Below are positions 15,601 to 22,249 of a stretch of 35,027 nucleotides of DNA, piece by piece (within the stretch, counting starts at the first letter, position 1; each line of letters opens with the position of its first letter). The DNA is from Clostridiales bacterium (GTDB lineage Bacteria; Bacillota; Clostridia; Oscillospirales; Oscillospiraceae). Location: NCBI GenBank assembly GCA_019418525.1, contig DYBS01000005.1, positions 1 through 35,027 of the forward strand. The letters are read 5' to 3'. A program made the translations under genes and the position numbers. The notes beneath the pieces were generated by a model that saw only the letters and a list, made by a program, of their open reading frames with translations, made no database searches and was not told the DNA's origin.

Positions 15601-17167
15601 GCTGCACCGCCAGGGTGCTGGTATCCACATCCTCGGGGATCAGCGCCTCGGCCTGGATGTCCACATAGACCGGACCGACCTCAGCGTTGGGCTCCACTTC
15701 TTTGCCGTCCGCATCCTGGAAGCGGATGTCCATGGCCACCATGCCGTCATAGTCGCCCACCGCATCGGAGGCGTCCAGATTGGCCTGGGCCCGGGCATAC
15801 TCCTCGCTGTCCTCGGCCAGAACCTCGGCAAAGAGGGTCACTTCCTGCCCATCGAAGGCATCTTCGGGGGCGTAAGCCAGGACGGACAGGCCGTCCTCGC
15901 TGTCAAAGGTGTACTCTACATAGCCCTCAGGGATTACCTCGGGGAAGCCGCCCATGGGGATCTCCTCCTCGGGGAGCTCCACGGCGTAGCAGTCCTCGGT
16001 GTGGGTGTGCTCCTCCAGGGTGCAGATCAGGTTGCCGTCGGCGTCGTAGCAGTCCTCAAAGTGGCTGTGCTCCTCCAGGCCGCACACCAGCTCGGGCTCC
16101 TCGGGGACCTCCTCCAGCACGTTCCAGGTGATGGTGAAGGTGGAGAAGCTGTCCACCGCAAAGGTAGCCTCCACAGCGGTGCTGTCTTCCGTGCTCTCGG
16201 CGGGCTCGGTGGTGTTCTCGGTGCTCTCCACCGGGGCCTCGGGCTCGGCCGGGGTCTCAGGCTCCACGGGAGCCACCGGCTCGGACGGGAGCTCGGGCAG
16301 GGTGCTGGGCTCCTCGGGGGTCACGGGGGGCTCGGGGCTCTCCGGGACCTCGGGCAGAGTGCTCACCACGGGCGAATCGGTCACAGGCGCATCGGTCGTG
16401 GGGGTGGTCTCCTCGGGCAGATCCACCTCGCCGCTCTCGGCGGGGGACTCCACGGGAGCGGGGGTCTCGGTGACCTCAGGGCTCTCAGTCACCTGGGGAT
16501 CCTCAGTCACAGCGGGAGTCTCGCTGGGCGCGGGGCTCTCAGTGGGGTCCACCACGATGTCGCCGGTGCCCTCAGAGCCGTCCGCCACCACTTCCACCGT
16601 GGTCTCGCTGCCGTCCACCAGGCCGAAGAAACGGTCCCCGTCCAGCTCCACATGGTGCTGCACCGCCACGGACTCGGGGTCCACATTGGCGGGCAGAAGG
16701 GCCTCAGCCTCCATGTCCACATACACCGGACCGGCTGGTTCCACCTCGTTGCCGTCAGCGTCCTCAAAGTGGAGGTCCATGGCCAGCATGCCGTCGTAGG
16801 GGGCCACATCCTCGGAGTTCAGCAGGGTCTCCTCCGCCTTGAGGTAGTCCTCGCTGTCCTCCTCGAACCGCTCGGCCACCAGGATGGCTCCATCGGGCAC
16901 GTTGCCCTCCGGGTCATACACCCCGATGGTGACCGTGTTGCCGTCTTCCAGAGACAGCTCCGCGGTGAACTCCGGCTCCGCGGTCAGATCCACCCCTGGG
17001 GGGAGCGCCCCCTGATTCACCGTCATGGTAATGGCCGGCAGGATCAGCATATACGAAGTGATAAACACCACGACTGCCGCCATGCCGGTGAAGGCACGGC
17101 GCCACCGCTTATACCGGGTGCTTTTCCGCAGAAATTCCGCAGCACGCGCCAAGATATTGCGTTCCAT
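12665..17167 (-). CDS. Giant LPXTG surface adhesin with fibro-slime domain (probable pilus tip or shaft adhesin)
   Basis: The 1500-residue protein begins with a basic cytoplasmic leader (about 1-26) and one hydrophobic segment (FITSYMLILPAIT). A beta domain occurs twice (about 50-190 and 415-560). Each copy is followed by a variable acidic or Pro-rich linker and the phrase FSTFTITW (ending at Trp348 and Trp620). Between them are two C-x3-E-H-x-H-x2-D-C units (Cys362-Cys373 and Cys382-Cys393). A fibro-slime-type domain spans about 740-1047 (FTGDDDMWVYIDGVLVLDLGG near 949-969). Two or three Cna-B/collagen-binding-like beta domains follow, then LPSTGG (1462-1467), a membrane segment and RRRKGG. 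GAGGTGG lies 5 bases before the ATG. It sits between signal peptidase and major pilin genes, in the usual place of a pilus tip adhesin. The receptor is unknown. Confidence 0.88.
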   Translation of the reverse strand: MERNILARAAEFLRKSTRYKRWRRAFTGMAAVVVFITSYMLILPAITMTVNQGALPPGVDLTAEPEFTAELSLEDGNTVTIGVYDPEGNVPDGAILVAERFEEDSEDYLKAEETLLNSEDVAPYDGMLAMDLHFEDADGNEVEPAGPVYVDMEAEALLPANVDPESVAVQHHVELDGDRFFGLVDGSETTVEVVADGSEGTGDIVVDPTESPAPSETPAVTEDPQVTESPEVTETPAPVESPAESGEVDLPEETTPTTDAPVTDSPVVSTLPEVPESPEPPVTPEEPSTLPELPSEPVAPVEPETPAEPEAPVESTENTTEPAESTEDSTAVEATFAVDSFSTFTITWNVLEEVPEEPELVCGLEEHSHFEDCYDADGNLICTLEEHTHTEDCYAVELPEEEIPMGGFPEVIPEGYVEYTFDSEDGLSVLAYAPEDAFDGQEVTLFAEVLAEDSEEYARAQANLDASDAVGDYDGMVAMDIRFQDADGKEVEPNAEVGPVYVDIQAEALIPEDVDTSTLAVQHHAETTDGGLFGTGIFAGTEVTVETVADANTETGTITAVPAEASIPETLPALADEPMTEEIATLEEPAEEETEEPAAVPMNVEASFGVESFSTFTITWSDYYGNTSTVTVHYVTEDGNEIYSGQETNISANSNTAIDLSKYVVSIKEFSYKGIHLDTVDGTSTTQIRYYSNWGNSYWQYSRRNNWIRWYNAKDVYIVYEDTRDPIKNLTTVDTVDSTSEGVHMYMRNFDGKAFGGGEYAPGDVKEGLASQTVNKNGWPTLTGESDTPTGKSFAEVFFDNGNLNAYNVSDTYAVNELFLQSEFDKNGTFYYSSFENFATLKNDNDQNFTVYEQLGTPNAGENYFYQRGNFMPYNTLNINNIANYNLYDDTGAPLTEEDERVNEPVYGLNENADFHFGMYIWADFYQPQDGMVENSDGSGESPMIFEFTGDDDMWVYIDGVLVLDLGGIHDAQSGSINFTDGTIKYTDTQTNQAPIWHKTTLRAQYEAAGKTGLDWDGNTFIDGSNHRIQIFYMERGEGASNLKISFNLKTIPDGQLAVGKKVEHYYAPQLKDVEYTMQVTVNNQLYANKPYTIMGTDKTGETDEKGQFTLKHDQTALFPDLTVDDQVAVKEVATSDTPEGVTIAQNYNITYTVTDGAGNTIGGTGDDGTVIATMPGYGSINVRVTNTATFTRPLKLVKTFDTPSGNAAPDGFEATYTLYEVTATGNVAIGSVRYSDLVDGEYTFWLDTGKDYTIVESFDGEGDNKAETDNAKWLGVSTTTNDPATGTQPNEGIVYLDENDATEGGNVDTITLTNRYGEPSGDLSITKKVERTDGGSVDPDSIFNFTVTVQGANGSYNATYTNETSGGKTHEVDVEFNGGIATVILYAGETVKIEGLPSGVSATIEEINYSGYAPEWSDTEDVTEGNPTDIASTAVATVTTTQISASNEIKVTCTNTTGAVLPSTGGMGVAPYLTFGGLLTLGAGLLLLQRRRKGGSDAA
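15989..16084 (-). repeat. Tandem Cys/His repeat encoded within the adhesin
   Basis: Two 12-residue units of the form C-x3-E-H-x-H-x2-D-C with a 20-residue period are encoded here (CGLEEHSHFEDC and CTLEEHTHTEDC). Paired Cys and His in this spacing suggest a metal site or disulfides outside the cell. Similar units recur in large surface proteins of gut Clostridia, to my knowledge without an assigned function. Confidence 0.8.
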
Positions 17168-17198
17168 TCACGCCACCTCATCTTTCCTTGCCCAGTTC

Positions 17199-17807
17199 TC
17201 ATTTCAACGATGCCCAGCGCCCCAGGGGCCAGAGGCGGAACGTCAGTCTTCCAACAATTTGTTCCTCAGACACACAGCCCACCGACCGGTCGCGGCTGTC
17301 CACCGAGACGGAGCGGTGGTCTCCCATAACGAACCAGCGCCCGTCCGGGACCTGATAGGGAAGCGTGATGTTGCACTGTCCCAGCGCCCGCTCCTGCAGG
17401 TAGGGCTCTTCCAGAAGGGCTCCGTCCACATAGACATTGCCGTCTTCATCGATGTCCACCCATTGGCCGGGACCAGCGATCACACGCTTGACCAAAATTT
17501 TGTTGTTGTAGTAAAATGCGATGATATCCCCCTGATCAAAGCGGCTGGTCTTGATCGAGAGGACGATATCTCCGTCCACTAAGGTGGGCGACATGCTCTC
17601 ACCGTAGATCTGCAGCACCGGAAGCAGCAGCGTGGCCACCAGTACCGCAATCGCTGCCACGGTGATCAGCGCGTAGATTGTGCTGCGCAGCGTCGCGCCG
17701 TAGGTCCGGCGGTGCCGCTCCCGCTTCAGCTCCTCCTTGAGCTGTTCCAGGGTGGGCGGCTCGGAAAATGCCGGGCTCTTGCGCCCGTTTTCTTCCCGGC
17801 CGCTCAT
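17199..17807 (-). CDS. Signal peptidase I
   Basis: This 202-residue membrane protease has a charged N-terminal cytoplasmic region and one membrane segment (about residues 43-66). The catalytic Ser71 lies in GESMSPTL and the catalytic Lys107 in LVKRVIAGPGQ; box E is GDHRSVSVDSR. This is the bacterial Ser/Lys (P-type) enzyme, not the ER-type SipW Ser/His enzyme. Located between the coiled-coil gene (ATGA overlap of 4 bases) and the giant adhesin (31-base gap), it is probably dedicated to processing the pilus precursors, particularly the adhesin with its unusual N-terminus. That specificity is inferred from position only. Confidence 0.93.
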   Translation of the reverse strand: MSGREENGRKSPAFSEPPTLEQLKEELKRERHRRTYGATLRSTIYALITVAAIAVLVATLLLPVLQIYGESMSPTLVDGDIVLSIKTSRFDQGDIIAFYYNNKILVKRVIAGPGQWVDIDEDGNVYVDGALLEEPYLQERALGQCNITLPYQVPDGRWFVMGDHRSVSVDSRDRSVGCVSEEQIVGRLTFRLWPLGRWASLK

Positions 17808-18094
17808 GGAGTTTCCTTCCCGTCGTCCGAATCCGCCGCCTCCCGACGGGCAGCCAGCGTCCGGACATTCATCAGGTAATCCTGTGCCGCACGGTCCGCC
17901 GCGGCGAATACTTCATTGATCCGCAGCGCCGCCTCCGCCAGTGTACCGGCCTCCTCCAAAAGGATCTCCCGGTTCTTCAGGGCCTGGCGGGCCTCCTCCA
18001 GCTCCCGGCGGAGCTGGTCCATCTCTGCAGCCTGCTCTACCAGCAGTTCCAGCAGTTCCACTCGTTTCAGCTTTCTGAGTTCTTTATCCGTCAT
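17804..18094 (-). CDS. Small coiled-coil protein at the head of the pilus operon, unknown function
   Basis: The 96-residue soluble protein starts MTDKELRKLKRVELLELLVEQ and continues as an uninterrupted heptad-rich helix (about residues 15-75, rich in Glu, Leu, Arg, Ala). It ends in a short charged tail. There is no signal peptide and no membrane segment, so it stays in the cytoplasm or at the inner membrane face. ATG at 18094 is preferred because AGGGA lies 7 bases upstream; an in-frame ATG at 18136 lacks a site. Its stop overlaps the signal peptidase start (ATGA), so the two are coupled. I recall short MTDK(E/Q)LRKL proteins near Clostridia pilus genes but know no assigned role; a scaffold or regulator partner is possible. 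Confidence 0.75.
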   Translation of the reverse strand: MTDKELRKLKRVELLELLVEQAAEMDQLRRELEEARQALKNREILLEEAGTLAEAALRINEVFAAADRAAQDYLMNVRTLAARREAADSDDGKETP

Positions 18095-18165
18095 AGCAAT
18101 ATCCCTGTATATGTGATCCGTGTATCTCCCGTTCATAGGTATACGAATCAGATTCTCTGATTTTT

Positions 18166-18206
18166 ATTCTAATCAAAAAAGGTTTCCAGTTGGTTGCAGG
18201 TTTTCA
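18166..18206 (-). promoter_or_regulatory. Putative pilus-operon promoter with three AACC-containing heptamers
   Basis: On the minus strand GAAAACC, TGCAACC and GGAAACC are repeated with start spacings of 7 and 11 bases. The last copy ends 9 bases before TAGAAT (18166-18171). No -35 hexamer is present at the expected place, which the repeats occupy. This resembles the layout of SARP-activated promoters, where direct heptamers replace the -35 box. The assignment is inference. Confidence 0.4.
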
Positions 18207-18331
18207 ATTTTCTTTTTGTGAAAAATAGACGAGATAACGGTCCCTTTTTCAGGTCTCCCGCGTACCACTCAAATTTTGCTATAAAAAAGTACATATATTT
18301 TCCTTTTACACTATGCTCTAGGTTTCTTGTA

Positions 18332-18361
18332 TTGAATTTCATATTGTGATAAACTGATAAT
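18332..18361 (+). promoter_or_regulatory. Probable promoter of the BTAD regulator gene
   Basis: TTGAAT (18332-18337) and GATAAT (18356-18361) are separated by 18 bases, about 100 bases before the start codon. They match the sigma-A consensus at four and five of six positions. Confidence 0.5.
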
Positions 18362-18459
18362 AGTCTGGGTATGCTCGGGACATGTCCGCCCCCCTCCGCT
18401 CCACAGGCTCCATTCCCCACCGGTATGCCCTGATTGAACGACTCAGGAGGCGAATCGCC

Positions 18460-19653
18460 ATGGAGACCTTGTATGTAAATCTACTGGGTAGCTTTACATT
18501 ATATCGAGATCCGAATGGCCCCATCATTTCGGAGGAACGGAGCACCTCCAAGATCCTGTGGGCATTTTTGCAGTATCTGTTGGTATTTCACGACCGCGAG
18601 GTGTCCCAGGAGGAGTTGATCGACATCTTGTGGGGGGATGGCTCCAGCAGCAATCCTGTAAATACCCTCAAGACCCTGCTGCACCGCAGCCGTCTGCTTC
18701 TGGAAGAGCTGGGCTTTCCCGACGGAAAGAAGGTCCTCTTATACCGGCGCGGCATTTACAGCTGGTCGAAGGACGTGAACCTCATCCTGGACACCGAGCG
18801 CTTTGATTCCCTCTACACCTCGGCAGAAAATTGCCTGTCCAACGGGAAGGCCGCCATTCAGCTCTATCAGGGCGATCTGCTGCCCAAGGTCTCCGGGACT
18901 CCCTGGGCGCTGTCCCTGCGCACCTACTACCACGGGCGGTTTTTGAAGCTCTGTCGGGAGATCGCCTCCTCTCTGATGCTGGAAAAGCACTACGACCAGG
19001 TCATCGACGTCTGTAATCGGGCCATCTTTGTGGACCCCTATGACGAGCACTGCCACCTGATGCTGATGAAGGCCCTCAACGCCACCGGACAGCAGCAGCT
19101 GGCCCTGCAGCACTACTCTGAGATGGCCGATCTCTTTATGAAGCAGCTGGGCGTAAGCCCCTCTTCGGACCTGCTGAATTTTTACCGGGACATGCTGAAA
19201 TCCACCCACGAGGTCGAGCTGGACCTCCATGTGATCCGGGACCAGCTTCTGGAAAAGTCCCCGCTATACGGGGCGTTTTACTGTGAGCTGGGGGTATTCC
19301 AGGACATCTACCGCATCGAGGCCCGAAATGCCTCCCGTAGCGGACAATGCGTACAGCTGATCATGTTGACCGTAAAATCTGAGAGCCGCACCGCCCAGGG
19401 CGAGCGTTTCCATATCAATACGGCCATGCAGGAGCTCTATACCGCCATCCAGAAAAACCTGCGCTCCGGCGATGTCTTTACCCGCTTCAGCAGCACCCAG
19501 TATCTGCTGCTCACCCCCTCGGTCAGCTATGAAAACGGGTTGAAGATCATAGACCGGGTCCTCACCGCCTATGGGGACAGCCTGTCCAGCCACACCGTTT
19601 CGGTGGATTACAGCCTGCTCCCGGTGCTGGCCGCCGTGGAGGAGAGTACATAG
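18460..19653 (+). CDS. BTAD-domain (SARP-like) transcriptional regulator with degenerate GGDEF-like tail
   Basis: The 397-residue protein has an N-terminal OmpR-type winged helix (about 1-110; SQEELIDILWG and VNTLKTLLHRSRLLLEELG). A bacterial transcriptional activation domain of TPR-like helices follows (about 112-255; FVDPYDEHCHLMLMKALNATGQ and AL.HYSEMADLFMKQLGVSPS). The C-terminal region (about 270-397) reads like a GGDEF domain that has lost its signature: SGDVFTRFSSTQYLLLTP stands where FxRxGGDEFxxL is expected. ATG at 18460 is chosen for AGGAGG 9 bases upstream. It is transcribed away from the pilus operon and is its most likely regulator. The degenerate tail could bind a nucleotide or only dimerise; catalysis is unlikely without the GGDEF residues. 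Confidence 0.85.
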   Translation: METLYVNLLGSFTLYRDPNGPIISEERSTSKILWAFLQYLLVFHDREVSQEELIDILWGDGSSSNPVNTLKTLLHRSRLLLEELGFPDGKKVLLYRRGIYSWSKDVNLILDTERFDSLYTSAENCLSNGKAAIQLYQGDLLPKVSGTPWALSLRTYYHGRFLKLCREIASSLMLEKHYDQVIDVCNRAIFVDPYDEHCHLMLMKALNATGQQQLALQHYSEMADLFMKQLGVSPSSDLLNFYRDMLKSTHEVELDLHVIRDQLLEKSPLYGAFYCELGVFQDIYRIEARNASRSGQCVQLIMLTVKSESRTAQGERFHINTAMQELYTAIQKNLRSGDVFTRFSSTQYLLLTPSVSYENGLKIIDRVLTAYGDSLSSHTVSVDYSLLPVLAAVEEST

Positions 19654-19664
19654 TTTTTTCACAG

Positions 19665-19713
19665 ACAAAAAAGCGTCCCCCACACCGCATGTGATACGGT
19701 GTGGGGGACGCTT
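19665..19713. terminator. Bidirectional terminator between the BTAD gene and the stalk-protein gene
   Basis: A perfect 15-bp stem (GCGTCCCCCACACCG at 19673-19687, complement at 19697-19711) has a 9-base loop. It is flanked by TTTTTT on the minus strand and TTCTT on the plus strand, between convergent genes. Confidence 0.92.
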
Positions 19714-19740
19714 CTTGTGTTATGGCCGGGCTTGCGGGCC

Positions 19741-21210
19741 TTACTGGTGGTCCGCGCCGGTGAGGTAGTTATAGAACGCCAGGTTCACGTACAGATCCAC
19801 CGGCTCCACCTTCAGGTCGGGGGCCTTCTCGGAGACCACCTTGCTGATGGCGGCGGTGCCGTCGGTGGTGGAGAAGGGGTGGATGGTGTAGGCACCGTTG
19901 CGCACCACGTTGTCCACGATCTTCACAAAATTCTCGGTGTCGCTCATGGGCACGGTGGAGGTGTACAGGGGCTGCCACCAGGCGCCCTCCAGCAGAGGCA
20001 CAGTGGGATTGCCGTTTTCATCGGTGTTGCTGTCCCACTTCTTGGCGTACTGGCCGATGATAGCGTCAAAGGCCTCCTTATCGGCCACGGAGTCGAACTC
20101 CAGCTTCATGTCGTACTCGGTGGCGTAGCACAGCCAGCGGCCGCCGTCGATGGGCTTGAGCTCATAGGTGGGGGTGGACTGGACTTTGGTGGGGTCACCC
20201 CACTCCACCATATACTCATAGATGGAGGTCTTGGGCTCCAGCTGCACCTTGGCATCCAGCCCCTCGCTGTTCAGCAGGGCAATGAGCTGCACGGCGTGGG
20301 TAATATCGCTGTGACCATACTGGAGGGTGTACTCGGGCAGGAAGCGGGCGTCATAGCCGTCGTACTTCAGGTTGTAGCCGGTGGAGGCCCCGGCGATGAC
20401 CAGGTCGGCGCCCAGCTGGGACAGGGTCTCGTCGTCGAAGAGGCCGAAGGAGGCCCAGGCGGACTGGAGCTTCTGGTAGATGTCGCTGTCGCTGGCATAG
20501 CCCAGGTAGTTGCGGCCCTGGCCGGAGATCTCCACAGCGTTCATGAGGATGGTGTTGGCCACGTCCGCGGAGAGGGCGCCGTCGTAGTCATAGCCGGCAA
20601 AGGCCAAATCGCTGTCCAGCGCGGCGGCCACATAACCGGCGTAGGCGTCGGCCACGCCGCTGACGCCGTAGGCGGCCAGGCGCTCGGCGGCCTTGCCGGT
20701 GTCGGGGGCAGCGGTGTAGGTGAGAGCCAGCTCCTCCAGCCCGGCGGCCTTCACCGCACCGGCCACGGCCTCAGCCACGGTAAAGTCGCCGGTGCCGGTG
20801 GTCTTGGCCCCGCCGATCTTCTCCAGGGCGGCGCCAAAGGTGTCCCGGGAGACGGTGCCGGTCAGGGGAGCGATGCCGAAATAGGTCTGGAGGTACTCCT
20901 CGTCCTTGGCGTCGGCGGTGTTCTCGCCCAGATAAACCGTGGAGGTGGAGCCGTCCCAGGCCACATTGGCGCCCAGGGCCTCGCCGGTGGTGCGCACCGG
21001 CAGGTAGGTGGTGCCGTCGTTGACAAACACGCCGGTGGGATTGCCCTTGGTGTCCACGGGAGTGACTTCCTGCTCGGCGGCGTACAGGTTGATGTCGGTG
21101 TTGACCGTAAAGGTCTTCTGCACCAGAGCGGCGCCGGCGGGCAGGGCCAGACCGGCCACCAGGGAGGCGGCCAGCACGCCGCCCACGAGAGTCTTGCGGG
21201 TATCCTTCAT
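19741..21210 (-). CDS. Exported stalk-domain (copper amine oxidase N-domain-like) protein of unknown function
   Basis: The 489-residue protein has a signal peptide (about residues 1-27, LAASLVAGLALPAGA) with no lipobox. A copper-amine-oxidase-N-like stalk motif follows (about 58-95, VNDGTTYLPVRTTGEALGANV and WDGSTSTVYLG). A region with S-layer-homology-like repeats comes next (about 110-215; SRDTFGAALEKIGG, FTVAEAVAGAVKAAGLEELAL). The C-terminal 250 residues match nothing I recognise. There is no LPXTG, so any wall attachment would be non-covalent through the SLH-like part. It lies 70 bases after the second permease gene with a small hairpin between. It therefore ends the BMP transporter operon and may be an extracellular partner or receptor for it; that role is inferred. 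Confidence 0.7.
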   Translation of the reverse strand: MKDTRKTLVGGVLAASLVAGLALPAGAALVQKTFTVNTDINLYAAEQEVTPVDTKGNPTGVFVNDGTTYLPVRTTGEALGANVAWDGSTSTVYLGENTADAKDEEYLQTYFGIAPLTGTVSRDTFGAALEKIGGAKTTGTGDFTVAEAVAGAVKAAGLEELALTYTAAPDTGKAAERLAAYGVSGVADAYAGYVAAALDSDLAFAGYDYDGALSADVANTILMNAVEISGQGRNYLGYASDSDIYQKLQSAWASFGLFDDETLSQLGADLVIAGASTGYNLKYDGYDARFLPEYTLQYGHSDITHAVQLIALLNSEGLDAKVQLEPKTSIYEYMVEWGDPTKVQSTPTYELKPIDGGRWLCYATEYDMKLEFDSVADKEAFDAIIGQYAKKWDSNTDENGNPTVPLLEGAWWQPLYTSTVPMSDTENFVKIVDNVVRNGAYTIHPFSTTDGTAAISKVVSEKAPDLKVEPVDLYVNLAFYNYLTGADHQ

Positions 21211-21239
21211 ACTATCCTTCCTTTTCCTTTTCTATATTG

Positions 21240-21255
21240 GCCGCCGGAGGGCGGC
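21240..21255 (-). other. Small hairpin between permease and stalk-protein genes
   Basis: GCCGCC and GGCGGC pair around a four-base loop in the 70-base gap before the ribosome binding site of the stalk-protein gene. It has no U-run, so it may only tune downstream expression. Confidence 0.4.
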
Positions 21256-21280
21256 AATACGACAGACGGAACGTGGGACC

Positions 21281-22249
21281 TCAGCGCTTGCCCTTGTCGT
21301 AGATCTCGCCCAGGGCGCGGGGAGCCCGGTTGCTCTTGGAGAAGAACACCAGCAGCAGCAGGGTGATGAGATAGGGCAGGGTCATAAAGAGGTCGGAGAA
21401 GGCGGAGGGCAGGCCCAGCACCTGGGTCAGTGCGAAGCCGCCGGAGCGGGCGAAGCCGAAGATAAGGCAGGCCCACAGGGTGGGCATGATCTGCCAGTTG
21501 CCGAAGATGAGGGCGGCGATGGACAGATAGCCGTAGCCCATGTAGATGGAGGGGGAGAACTGGGCGGAGATGGAGTAGGCGAAGCAGATGCCGCCCAGAC
21601 CGGACAGCGCGCCCGACACCATCACCGCGCCGAAGCGCACCCGGCCCACCTCCACGCCGGCGGCGTCCACCGCGTGGGGATTGTCGCCGCAGGCCCGCAG
21701 GTGCATGCCGAAACGGGTCTTGTACAGCACGTACCAGGCCACCAGAGCCACCACGATGATGATGAGCTCAAAGGGGTAGATGTTGGTGAACACCGCGCCC
21801 AGCACCGGGATGCTGGACAGCCCCGGCACCGAGAAGCGGGTGGAGGTGGTCAGCACGAACTTGTTGGAGGGCGCGCCGAACACGGTGGCGTTGAGCTGGC
21901 TGGTGAGGAAGGTGGTCAGGGCGGTGGCCAGAATGTTGATGACCACGCCGCTGATGACCTGGTTGGCCTTGAACTTCACGCAGAGCACCGCGTGGATCAG
22001 GGAGTAGATCATGGCGCCCAGCATGGCAAAGACAATGGCAATGTACATGGGGGCCTGGCTGCCCGCAGCGAACATGCCGGACACCAGGGTGGCGGCCAGG
22101 GCGCCGCTGAAGGCACCCATGCCCTGCAGGCCCTCGATGGCCAGGTTAGTCACGCCGCTGCGCTCGCTGTAAATGCCGCCAATGGCCATGATGAAGAGGG
22201 GAAGAGCGAAGGACAGGCCGTCGATAATCATGGTATTGAGGATGGTCAT
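21281..22249 (-). CDS. BMP-type (nucleoside/simple sugar) ABC transporter permease, second subunit
   Basis: The 322-residue integral membrane protein belongs to the BPD_transp_2 permease family that includes NupQ and YufQ-type subunits. It has about eight to ten hydrophobic segments and the family loop GVTNLAIEGLQGMGAFSGAL near residue 31. The cytoplasmic coupling region is GMHLRACGDNPHAVDAAGV near residue 178. It pairs with the other permease to form the import channel. Its ATG overlaps the stop of the preceding permease gene (ATGA), and GGGGGAG stands 5 bases upstream, so the two subunits are translationally coupled. Confidence 0.92.
   Translation of the reverse strand: MTILNTMIIDGLSFALPLFIMAIGGIYSERSGVTNLAIEGLQGMGAFSGALAATLVSGMFAAGSQAPMYIAIVFAMLGAMIYSLIHAVLCVKFKANQVISGVVINILATALTTFLTSQLNATVFGAPSNKFVLTTSTRFSVPGLSSIPVLGAVFTNIYPFELIIIVVALVAWYVLYKTRFGMHLRACGDNPHAVDAAGVEVGRVRFGAVMVSGALSGLGGICFAYSISAQFSPSIYMGYGYLSIAALIFGNWQIMPTLWACLIFGFARSGGFALTQVLGLPSAFSDLFMTLPYLITLLLLVFFSKSNRAPRALGEIYDKGKR

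Larger units (their letters stand above)
18095..18459. other. Divergent control region of the pilus locus
   Basis: This AT-rich region separates the pilus operon from its divergent BTAD regulator. It holds a plus-strand promoter (18332-18361), a minus-strand -10-like element with an upstream repeat array (18166-18206), and no credible gene. A short minus-strand open frame across it lacks a ribosome binding site and family features. Confidence 0.65.

Noticed and set aside
15300..16990. CRISPR array or DNA-level satellite in the adhesin gene
   Set aside because: The repeats are protein-level, imperfect and in frame, with no regular spacer structure.
15107..17329. 740-codon plus-strand open frame opposite the adhesin gene
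   Set aside because: It is antisense to an adhesin with a signal, repeats and sorting motif, and it has no ribosome binding site or recognisable domain.
18169..18420. 83-codon minus-strand open frame in the divergent pilus control region
   Set aside because: It has no Shine-Dalgarno site, lies across the promoter of the divergent regulator and shows no domain or export signal.
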